From positions 1 through 18,051 of the forward strand of contig JADNYJ010000621.1 of the NCBI GenBank assembly GCA_015501075.1: 18,051 nt of DNA, written 5' to 3'. This DNA is from Gymnopilus junonius (lineage: Eukaryota > Basidiomycota > Agaricomycetes > Agaricales > Galerinaceae). Numbering within the stretch: position 1 is the first letter of the stretch; each line of letters begins with the position of its first letter. Below the pieces are notes generated by a model. That model saw only the letters and a list, made by a program, of their open reading frames with translations, was not told the DNA's origin and searched no databases. The position numbers were made by a program, and so were the translations under genes. Below, in pieces: positions 9,292 to 18,051 of this stretch.

Positions 9292-12068
9292 ATGGCGGCG
9301 ACAGTGGTTAAAACCGTCGAAACGACCACCACCACAGCGCCCAACACGATTTCCTTCGTCAAGCAAGAGCCGGGCTTGCTCGTGACGAAGGAGCTGGAGA
9401 AGGCGATTGAGGAGTGCAAGAAGAAAGTTGAAAGGATTGCGAAGGACTGTCGGGCGAAGAATCGGAAATTTAGGTACGGCGTGCTCCCGAATCTTTATAT
9501 CTTTGACTGCGCTCACTTTTTATTTCTTTGCGTTTGTTTAGAGATATAGAGTTTGACTTGGAGAATGACAAGAATAGATGCCTTTATGGTCTCTTTACTC
9601 AGACTGGAGAGAGCCATCAACCAGCGGACGTGCATCGCGTTACGCAGATATTCGATAATCCTCAGTTCTTCGTGGGAGGCGCTGCAAACTCTAATGATAT
9701 CATCCAAGGCGCTCTGGGGGACTGCTGGTTCTTGTCAGCTTTGGCCACTGTATCGACTGCGCCTGGCCTAGTGGAAAAGTTCTGCGTAGCTGTAAGTCCT
9801 TATCTCTGCAGCCCAAGTATCATGAACTCACCGATCTCCAGCGCGACGAGCAAGTGGGCGTGTACGGATTCATCTTTTTCAGGGACAACTCATGGGTAAC
9901 AGTGATCATTGACGAGTACGTCTATACTATACCCAAATTAAATTAAATCAATCAAAGGACTAACGGCCGATCTAACAGCATGCTCTACACACGTGTTCCG
10001 AAATACGAGGAGCTCAAGTCAAGCGAACAGGAGCTGTATCACTTTGACAAGGATATCTACAATAAATCAGCGAGAAAAGGTGGCAAGTCGCTTTATTTCG
10101 CCAAGTCGGGCACGGCTGGAGAGACTTGGGTCCCCTTGATCGAGAAGGCGTACGCGAAGCTGCATGGAAATTACTCGCATTTGGGTGCGGGGCAGGAGTG
10201 CGATGCGATCGAGGATTTGACTGGGTAAATACCATTTCTGCTATTTCTGGTTCTTGGAGTGCGTTCTGACATTATATGTGAAATTTCCCAGGGGCGTTTC
10301 TACTGTGTTGCAGAGCAAGGTATCCATGATCCCTTTTTTATGGTCGTAGTGCTCATGTCATTTAATTAACTTTCGCGTCAGGATATCTTGGACCCGGATA
10401 GGTTCTGGAACGAAGAACTTGGACGGGCCAACAAAGACCGCGTTTTCGGATGCTCCTTCAACAGCCTGGATAGCACTCGAAGCGGCGTCTCAGACGCAAA
10501 GGTGCAAGGTCTCATAGGAAACCACGCTTATTCTGTCCTGCGCGCTGTAGAGTGCAAGGGAAAGAGATTCGTGGTCGTCCGCAACCCGTGGGGGAAATCC
10601 GAATGGACTGGCCGATGGTCGGATGGTTCGAAAGAATGGACGCATGAGTGGCTTGAAGCTCTGCCAGCCCTGGGTCATCAGTTTGGAGATGACCGGCAAG
10701 TTCGTCATGGAGTGTATGTTTTTGCTTTTCCCTCTTCTTCATGTTGCCGATATTTATCATTTTCTGTCGTCAGATTCTGACTGGCTGGAATGCTTTGCGC
10801 AGATTGATCGCACAATCTTGTTCGACGCAAGCTGGGTGATGTCTTCGCAGTGGCTTCAAGTTACTACGCAACCTCTGCCAGCTGCGTGGTCTTACGGAGA
10901 CGTATCCTGTTTGTTACATTCCATGTTCCTCTTGCTTGACTGTCCTGAGTTGTTTCTTTCCTTAGTCACCTTCACCGTTCCCGACTCGACGAGCGCTGTG
11001 ATCGTTCTTTCACAATTGGACACGCGCTATTATCGTGATGTGGCGGGACGAGCGACCTGGACCATGGACTTCAGCTTGGTTAAAGAGGGCCGAGACAGAA
11101 CTAATCGCAGAATCGGCACATTCAGAGTTCTTCCTCAGAAGTGTACATTTGGAGACGGAATTAGAAGCTGGTACCTACATCGTCTATGTTCGTCTCGACC
11201 GCACGTTGGACAGGAATGAAGTAAGTTTTTGCCCGTTCCTGGATAAAGCATGATTATTTATTTGCATCGCAGAACAACGAATCTGTCGATGAATGGATGT
11301 TGAGAAAAATGTCTCGAATTATGACTGAACGATCAAAGAGCCAATCTATTGCCTCAAGTAAGGATACGTTTAGTCTTCCGATGATCAATACTAATTGTCG
11401 ATTGTAGACTTCAAAGCCGAGTAAGCATGCCTGGACTTCTCTTGACCTCACTACTCACTATTTTTAGGGACCATGCCAAGTATCTTCCTACTTCGTTGGA
11501 CACGTTGATCAAACAGGATCTGGAAGCGTATGAAAAGAAGAAAAAGGCAGAAGACTCCGTAAAAAAGACAGTCGTAGAGGAAATCAATGAAGATGGAACC
11601 GTCACTACAACCACCACGACAACCACCACCGTCCAACGGGTAGTCGTCAGCAGCAAGAAAGTCACCGCCAAACCCGAAGCGGTGATCGACACCGCCTCTG
11701 AAAATCCCACCTCACCTTTGTTGGTCCCTTCGACTCTTGAAGCCCCCACGAAGAGTGAATCGTCAACGCCAGCGCGTCCGGACTCTGCTTTAGATGTACC
11801 CAATGCGCCTGACAGTGGTAATACAAACCGAGCCACAAAGTCTTCAGGTCGGCAAGCACCCAGAGGTGCAGACGATGGTGGCAGCGATCCTACTGTTCCG
11901 GAGAAAGGTAAAGTCTTGGTTGATCATGATGACCCGAACTCGGTCTTCATTGGACTTCGGGTTTACACCAACAAGGATGTTCCCGCTGTTGTTGTTGGGC
12001 GACTAAAGACAGATTTGGAAGGCAAGGTCGACTCGTCCAAGCTGGACACGGATACAGAGACGTCCTAG
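9292..12068 (+). CDS. Calpain-family cysteine protease, tandem copy 1
   Basis: Exons: 9292-9473, 9542-9791, 9842-9915, 9979-10224, 10292-10319, 10382-10713, 10774-10908, 10966-11220, 11273-11357, 11408-11420 and 11468-12068. The peptidase C2 core carries [13 protein letters not shown] (catalytic Cys about residue 122), NHAYSVLR (His about 308) and VVRNPWG (Asn about 328), so the triad is complete. A charged N-terminal helix ([16 protein letters not shown]) precedes it. A beta-rich domain III-like segment follows ([20 protein letters not shown], then [20 protein letters not shown]). The tail is a Lys-rich stretch, a Thr run, a Pro/Ser/Thr linker and a short final motif, [12 protein letters not shown]. 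No EF-hand domain is visible, unlike classical animal calpains, so calcium control is unclear. The substrate is unknown. Two one-base breaks interrupt the frame (C at 10693/10694; A run 11082-11084), both inside conserved sequence. The start ATG at 9292 suits the gene and follows a plausible leader. Confidence 0.92.
11408..11420 (+). other. 13-base microexon of calpain copy 1
   Basis: This exon, encoding part of N-F-K-A-E, lies between two short introns (11358-11407 and 11421-11467). It is supported by the same 13-base exon at the equivalent place in copy 2 (14867-14879), with matching phase. Confidence 0.75.
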
Positions 12069-12428
12069 TTGCTTTTCTTGCACCTCGTTGCCATTTGAAG
12101 TTATTGCTACTGCTGACATGTATCGATAATCCCCTCTCCAATTGTTGTATTTCATAGTCATATTTGCATGGACAACATTCTTTCTAGTCTTCCATAATAA
12201 ACGCTACTCTGTATTTCGACTCCATTACCGATCCTGGTGGTTTTCATATCTTCCCAGCGGAGCGCCCAAACGCCCTTTTATGTTCGGAAAAAGCCAAACC
12301 CCAGATAGCTCTTTCCTATGGGAACCGAGTTACTTGCAGAAAATTTGTAATTACGCGCTTATCTTCTGCTCCTTTCTCCACTCGATCGCAACCTAACTTT
12401 TGATATCATTTTGCTTGAGGCGGTGTAT
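12069..12428. other. Spacer between the two calpain genes
   Basis: About 360 bases lie between the stop of copy 1 and the first in-frame ATG of copy 2. The stretch must hold the 3' UTR of copy 1 and the promoter of copy 2. No other gene is seen. Confidence 0.55.
12196..12201 (+). terminator. Candidate polyadenylation signal for calpain copy 1
   Basis: AATAAA lies about 130 bases after the stop codon at 12066-12068, in AT-rich sequence. Fungal polyadenylation signals are loose, so this is only a candidate. Confidence 0.3.
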
Positions 12429-15191
12429 ATGTCGGTCTGGACATTTGTCATCTTGTGTGTATGTGTGGGCTTTTTCTTTGGACGTCCCGGGGCGTCTCTT
12501 ACCACTCTGCTTGTTATTGTCATACTCTCTCCGATTAAGCCTGCTTCAAACCTCCCTGCGCCAACTGAAGAGCCGCTTATAGACAGTTTAATGGGCGAAA
12601 CTGACCCTCAGGAGGAGCTTCGATCAGGCCCTGTTCTCCCTCTCGACGAAGCCAGCGAATCTGCTACCATCAGAGAACCTTGTTCTGATGAATCTGTGGC
12701 GGTGCCGGAGACCATCCCTCAGCATAACGGAACTCTAGTTGGCACTCGAGCTTTGGCTACAGCTTCCTTAGAGTCACCTAAACCAGCTCTCGCAACTCAA
12801 ATAAACCTACTAGTAACGGTAGAACTCGAAGAAGCCTTGGATCGATGCAGGGAGAAAGTGGGACGTATCTCCAAGGAATGTAGAAAAGACAATCGCAAAT
12901 TTCGGTCAGTAAAATTCCCTCAGAATGATGGTGAATGGTTAGGCTCATGATCAATCTTAGCGATATCGAATTTGATCTCGAAAACGACAGCAAAAGATGC
13001 TACTTCGGAATGGATCCCCAGATCCCAGTAAAAAGATACCAAATGTCAAGCGTGTAACCGAGATTTTTGAAAATCCCCAATTCTTCATAGACGGACCGGG
13101 CTCTAGCGATGTTGTGCAAGGAGCACTGGGTGATTGTTGGTTCTTATCTGCACTCTCGGCTCTTGCAACTTCGCCTGGAATGATTGAGAAAGTTTGCGTT
13201 GCGGTATGCATCAAGAGTATCATATCATTCATTACATCTGACATGTAGCCCAACGACAGAGGGACGAAGTCGTAGGTGTTTATGGCTTTGTCTTCTTCAG
13301 AGATAACCGCTGGGTAGATGTCATCATCGATGAGTTCGTAATTTATTTCGTTGCAATTCTCGACCTGACAAATTCTTGCTTGACAGTCAGTTGTTCTGGT
13401 CCCCTCCGAAGTATGAAGAACTTAAGAAAGAGGAACAAGAGTTGTATCATGAAGATAAAGACCTTTATAACAAATTGACTACCGGGAATGGGAAGGGATT
13501 ACATTTTGCAAGGTCGGAAACGAATGGCGAGACCTGGGTCCCTTTGATCGAAAAGGCGTATGCAAAATTGCATGGTGATTACATGTCACTTGGCGGAGGA
13601 TTAATGTTCGAAGGATTAGAGGATCTCTCTGGGTAAACATACTCCTTTCCATTTAACCCTATCAATGCTTACATTTTTCAGAGGCGTTTCGCAAATAACT
13701 TCCAGCTCTGTAAGTCAATTAATTCGCAATATTTATCTCCCTCCCTTTCCCGATACTTTTCGTAGGACATCCTTGATTCAGAGCGATTTTGGAACGAGGA
13801 GCTCTCACATGCCAATGATAAAATGAATTTATTCGGTGTGTCGCTCCCTCGTCATGATACTGCTCGAAGAGGAGATTCCTCAACGGTCTTTGTACGCGGC
13901 CTTGTCGATAAGCATGCGTACAGCGTCCTCAGAGCGAAGGAATGTAAAGGCAAGCGATTCGTTGTTATACGCAACCCATGGGGTTCCTTCGAGTGGACTG
14001 GCCCGTGGTCCGATGGTTCAAAGGAGTGGACCCCGCAGTGGTATGACGTGCTGAAAGAATTGGATCACGTACTTGGTGACGATGGCGAATTCGTAATGGA
14101 ATGTGAGTAGTACTCACAAGTATTCGCGGTTGTCCGCTTGGACTGATGGCGCTTCTCAAAGATTCCGACTTCCTGGATACGTGGTGGCTTATCCAACATG
14201 TAACAATACCCGATTCAAGTTGGATAATGTCTTCTTATTGGTTACAAATGCCCACCAGACCAATGGACTATCCTTGGACTCGTGGAGAGGTTATCTGTAA
14301 GGTTCAAGTTCTTGTCTACTCTCTATAATACTAAGGGTTGACTGTGCAGTCAATTTCACACTTTCTAAGCCTTCCATGACGACAATTGTCCTGTCACAGC
14401 TCGATAACAGGTACTTTTCAGACATTGATGGTCGTATGGTTCTTAGCCTCGATTTTGTCCTGTACAAAAGAGGGGAAACAGAGCCTCAGGGAGAATCATA
14501 TACGACTGCACTTTGCCTGCGAAGTGTTACTTGCCATCTAGAACTTGACGCCGGAGAATACGTCGTTTATGTGCGTGATTTCATTAATTATGACAAGAAA
14601 TTGGTCTGAAGCTTTTTAACAGCCCCGAATTGATCGTTTTCAATCCAGAGAGATGGTGAGATGTATTTGAGATGTCGGCTACTCTAACAAGTTAGCTGAT
14701 CTTCATCTTTCCCCGTTAGGGATATTTCATCGACGATAGTAAAGAATGGGACTATAGAAAATTGTCTCAGGTTCTAACTCAGAGGACTCAATCAAGGTCA
14801 ATCGCAGCCAGTGAGGTGTTTTTCTGACAATATCTTCTGCAGTCCTAATCAATTTTACTCTTTCAGACTATAACATTGGGTAAAATGATCTTTCATACAA
14901 GGGGTCAATACTAATTTGACTTGCAGACAAAAGCGCAAATTTATTTCGACCTCTTTGACGAGAGTAATTGAACAAGACTTGATTGCACCTACTAAAGATA
15001 AGGAGGTATATCCACATAGGACTCCCGAGGTAAACTTGGAAATCAAGACTGAAGAACTTCCATCGTCGGAATCTTCCAAAACGATGGCAATTACAGGTGA
15101 CGACGAAGACGACACGCCTACGTTTGTTGGTCTAAAAGTATACACAAAAAGTAATGCTCTCGTCACAGTAACTGGACATCTTAGGACATGA
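12429..15191 (+). CDS. Calpain-family cysteine protease, tandem copy 2
   Basis: Exons: 12429-12904, 12961-13203, 13260-13333, 13387-13632, 13682-13709, 13766-14102, 14162-14296, 14350-14570, 14623-14655, 14720-14810, 14867-14879 and 14927-15191. The core motifs match copy 1: [15 protein letters not shown] (Cys near residue 218), [19 protein letters not shown] (His) and IRNPWG (Asn). WSDGSKEW and KYEEL are also shared. Domain III-like sequence (TIVLSQLDNRY, LELDAGEYVVY) and the C-terminal motif TFVGLKVYTKSN follow. The N-terminus is about 100 residues longer than copy 1 and begins with a hydrophobic stretch (MSVWTFVILCVCVGFFFG), possibly a membrane anchor. The ATG at 12591 would omit it and is an alternative start. 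One base seems missing in the C run at 13016-13019, which breaks exon 2 between DIEFDLEND and IFENPQFF. Copy 2 has one extra intron (14571-14622). Confidence 0.9.
14571..14622 (+). other. Intron present in calpain copy 2 but absent from copy 1
   Basis: Donor GTGCGT and acceptor TTAACAG bound a 52-base intron with an in-frame stop inside. Removing it joins EYVVY to PRIDRFQSREM, which lines up with [16 protein letters not shown] of copy 1, where the same site is uninterrupted (about 11187). Confidence 0.75.
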
Positions 15192-15723
15192 AAACACGAA
15201 CTAAAAAACCTTAAATTTATCTGCGCGGTGACAAAAATAGTCTCAAAATCAAAAAAATCAAACACAGTTGGTGTACGCGGTGCTTCAGGTGTGAGGTCAT
15301 AAGGTATATTTCAAATGGTGTGGTCTACGCACTTGTGCTTCTTCCGTGTCGAAATCGAATCGGTGAACGGAATGCCAACGCGAATTTCGGATTGAACTCG
15401 GATGCCGGCGATCTTGGCTTCCTATGTGTAAATAAACTGAATATTATTGGCTCCTGACGCAACGGCTCATCCGGCCGGGGATTTGGACGGCTCAACCAGA
15501 ACCTAGGCACCGCGCGACGCTGCCACGACAAATATTTGATCCTTGGCTTTATAATGTACCATTCGTACGATATGAAGCCGTTCTTGGCTGCTATCGAGTT
15601 CCTTCCTTCGTCTTTCAAGACTGCCTGCGAGCGATCCCGATATCCTAGGTGGAATAACAGAGCTTCAGTTAAATCTGTTGGCGAAACCTTTGCCCATCTA
15701 CGATTCTTTCACGTGGATCGACA
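15192..15723. other. Intergenic region before the Cys-rich protein gene
   Basis: No exon is convincing on either strand. AATAAA near 15428 could serve the calpain transcript, and TATAAT at 15550-15555 lies about 170 bases before the next ATG. Both are weak candidates. Confidence 0.45.
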
Positions 15724-16426
15724 ATGCTGGTTCTAGCCATTGCTATCACGACTCTGACTTTATTTACGCAAGGTAGTCAAAATTTCTTTCTAACACAAAC
15801 GATTACGACACAAAATAGTTCTTGTCTTTGCATTGCCATCTCGAAGAGCAGCCTACGAACTCACCACCATGGTCAATTATACTATCGTCACGGTCTCCGA
15901 TCATTGTGCATCCAAATGTTCTCCGGTAACGACGATGGTCGAGGTAAATGCACTTGTTTTAATTACAATTATTCGGTATATTCAATGTCTCCCAGTCGTG
16001 CACGACAGTTGATTGTCTGTGTACTGAAAGCAACATTCGCTCTTTTGAAGGCTGTATGAATTGCGCGGTTGGAACTTATACATACCGACTTCCAGTGTCG
16101 AATGCCCAGTCCTATCTTGAAAGTGAGCCTTTATTTCCCCTATTATGACTTCAGAGCCATCTGAATGCGTGATTTAAGGTATCGTTGGATCGTGTAACAA
16201 GGCGGGATATTCCTTTGAATCTTCCGTACTACTTCAGGCGCCAGTCCCAAGCTTCCAGTTCGTTCGTCTCGAAAACTTCCGTTACTGTTTTATCGCCATC
16301 TCTGCCTATACGATCATCGAACTTCTGATAGCGGTCCGAAAGAATAAAATCCGGGAAGTAGGAAATGATCCCGCTGACGCAGAAGAGGAACCACCCAAGA
16401 AAAAGGACCCTTTGATGAATATTTAG
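15724..16426 (+). CDS. Small secreted or membrane Cys-rich protein, CFEM-like
   Basis: Four exons (15724-15772, 15819-15943, 15996-16122, 16179-16426) give 182 residues; all three introns are short GT..AG introns with matching phases. Residues 1 to about 21 are a good signal peptide (MLVLAIAITTLTLFTQ, then VLVFA). The mature part has eight cysteines spaced C-x3-C, C-x4-C-x-C, C-x2-C and a last C near residue 106. The D-C-x-C element and the spacing resemble CFEM-type fungal extracellular domains, but I cannot assign it firmly. A weak hydrophobic segment at about 136-153 (containing one Glu) is followed by a charged tail with a KKK run. So it could be a membrane protein with a short cytosolic tail rather than GPI-anchored. 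Function unknown. It converges on the minus-strand gene 44 bases away. Confidence 0.7.
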
Positions 16427-16469
16427 ATTTAATGATACTTTTCAATTCGCAGAGCCATGTACACTACCA

Positions 16470-18051
16470 TTAACTATGCCGTCGCTTTAAATCCAGATGT
16501 TCACAACTGAACCTACTCCGAGGCACCCTTTTACGATTTTGATGAAAATACTGAATCCAGTCAGCTAAGTTGTCGATGAGCAATTGTCCTTTGTCTTCGG
16601 TCAGGAACTGCTCAAATCTCTTCGTAAATGGAGGCAACATCTTCCTATCGATTGCTAACATTCATAATTCTTTGTATTATAAATGACAATCATTGCAAGA
16701 TAGCACTACCAGATGGGTTTTATTTCCCTCCAAGTTTCTCCAGACCACACCCATCCCTCCGCAAAACTTCCAATTTATCTTCTAGAACTTGGCTTACGAA
16801 ATATGGTTTGTATGCGTCCGCTTCCACAAATATACTCGACGCGTTTATCGTCTATCCAGAACGTCACTACTGTTCCAGCTACGCGTTCCAAAAAGCGGAG
16901 TGCACGAATTTCTTCTTTTTCGATAGGAGGGCGAAAGTGAATAACCAACTGTTCAACCATTGCATTCTTTCCTCTCCTTTCCTCCAAGAAATACGCGAGC
17001 CGTCCCTCCCAATCAGGGAACCAAATCCCTTCCAGTTCTAACTCCCGAATAAACGACCATTGTGTCGGCGTAGCGTCTTCGCCTGTAATGAACAAGCCCA
17101 GAGCCGCGGCGCCAAAGACTTTCAACTTCACGACGGAAATCAACTCTTTGGTTAAGTCAGCGACATCTTGTTTTATATCCTCCCAAGGGCCGTCGATTCG
17201 GAATTCACAAGAAAGGAAAAATTTGGCGACCTGACGCAGGACGGAGATCGCAAATAGGCCAATAACAAGCGATTGGATTGGATTCAGGGCAGGATTGTCT
17301 CTCAAACCCAATACAACGATAGCAAAATGATCGCCTGGTTCCTCCAATGGCGCGTCCCTGATAAGTATACCCCCATCGTAAAGACTGAGGTCCAGGTAAT
17401 GCAGCGGCCTTCCGGGGAAATACGAAGTGGAGTAACGAGAAAGCACGCAACGAGCGGCAAGTAAGCGTTCTTCCGTAAGTGTATCGCTTGCACGGACCCT
17501 GATGGTCAAGTCAAGTCCGCACGCTTGACTTGTTATGATGGCTTCCAAGATGGCGACAGTTGCGTCAAAAATTGCCGTGATATGAATTTGGGCTAGGCGA
17601 GGCATAGAAATCGAGCCTCTTGGGGAATGTTCAGAGTATTCGATATCGTGAAGGACCAAATCTTCGAGGAGTGGCATATTTCCGAGTATTTCGATAACAC
17701 GAGATGCATCGATACCTGACGGTAACTCGACTTTGTGTAGCCGGTGCAACCATGGCTGTTCCCAAGTTAAGATGAGGTCAGGGTACGAAAATTCTAGAAG
17801 GCGAGGTGCTCGACCAGAGAATAATTCCCCTTCAAGAGGAGGCAGATCGTCAGGTGCGGTAAAATCAAAAATTTCCAAGGAATACGCTGGGCGACGCAAT
17901 GCATCGAGGAATATGTCTGAGTAGCCCCGTCCGTTAAGAGTAATACGGAGACTGCGTATTTTATCCCACTTGCTACGGAAGAGCAGTTGGACGAATGAAT
18001 ATGAATTTTTCGGCTCTTTATTGATCTGCACGAGAAGCCCTTTACACAGAG
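16470..18051 (-). CDS. F-box/LRR-like protein, 5'-partial
   Basis: The frame is open from the right edge of the window leftward, so the N-terminus lies outside. The visible part is about 475 residues. It contains irregular leucine-rich-repeat-like strings: IRSLRITLNG, PRLLEFSYPDL, MPLLEDLVLHDIEY, LHYLDLSLYDGG, FIRELELEGIW. This layout is typical of the large basidiomycete F-box protein families, whose F-box near the N-terminus recruits SCF ubiquitin ligase; the F-box itself is not in this window. The long frame would stop at 16775. A strong donor (GTAAGC, beginning at 16797) and an acceptor ending at 16655 share phase and append KMLPPFTKRFEQFLTED and about 45 further residues, ending at 16470. 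I favour the spliced end. Substrate unknown. Confidence 0.7.

Noticed and set aside
10685..10720. Calpain copy 1 ending after HGV with a shortened product
   Set aside because: The next frame continues the family sequence (GKFVME, then [13 protein letters not shown]) with a proper intron and matches copy 2, so a one-base break is the better reading.

Overview
The window looks like nuclear DNA of a basidiomycete fungus, probably an Agaricomycete. The genes are split by many short GT..AG introns, mostly 50-70 bases. The families seen (a basidiomycete-type Opi1 regulator, an HNH nuclease-domain protein, calpain-like proteases, a small Cys-rich secreted protein and an F-box/LRR-like protein) fit that group. 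I see no rRNA, tRNA, CRISPR array or transposon.

Layout. 1-961 is non-coding. 962-5898 (+) is an OPI1-type transcriptional regulator gene in about seven exons, with very long low-complexity linkers and a 1-kb T-rich intron; its conserved blocks fall in different frames. 5899-6759 is T-rich and mostly featureless. 6769-8086 (+) encodes an HNH nuclease-domain protein in three exons with no clear ATG. 8087-9291 is intergenic. 9292-12068 (+) and 12429-15191 (+) are two tandem calpain-family cysteine protease genes with almost identical exon architecture. 15724-16426 (+) encodes a small secreted or membrane Cys-rich (CFEM-like) protein. 16470-18051 (-) is the 3' part of an F-box/LRR-like gene that runs off the right edge.

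The neighbours do not form a pathway. The clearest local relationship is the calpain tandem duplication: the two copies share exon lengths of 74, 246, 28, 135 and 13 bases, the catalytic Cys/His/Asn sites and a short C-terminal tail motif. They differ in the N-terminus, the linker and one intron.

The most important caution is that OPI1, calpain copy 1 and calpain copy 2 all carry single-base frame breaks inside well conserved protein segments. Most lie in homopolymers or short tandem repeats. That pattern suggests base-calling indels in the assembly more than pseudogenes, but the sequence alone cannot decide. I found no strong case for a wholly new biological system; the best leads are the duplicated calpains with their conserved tail and the expanded OPI1 locus.
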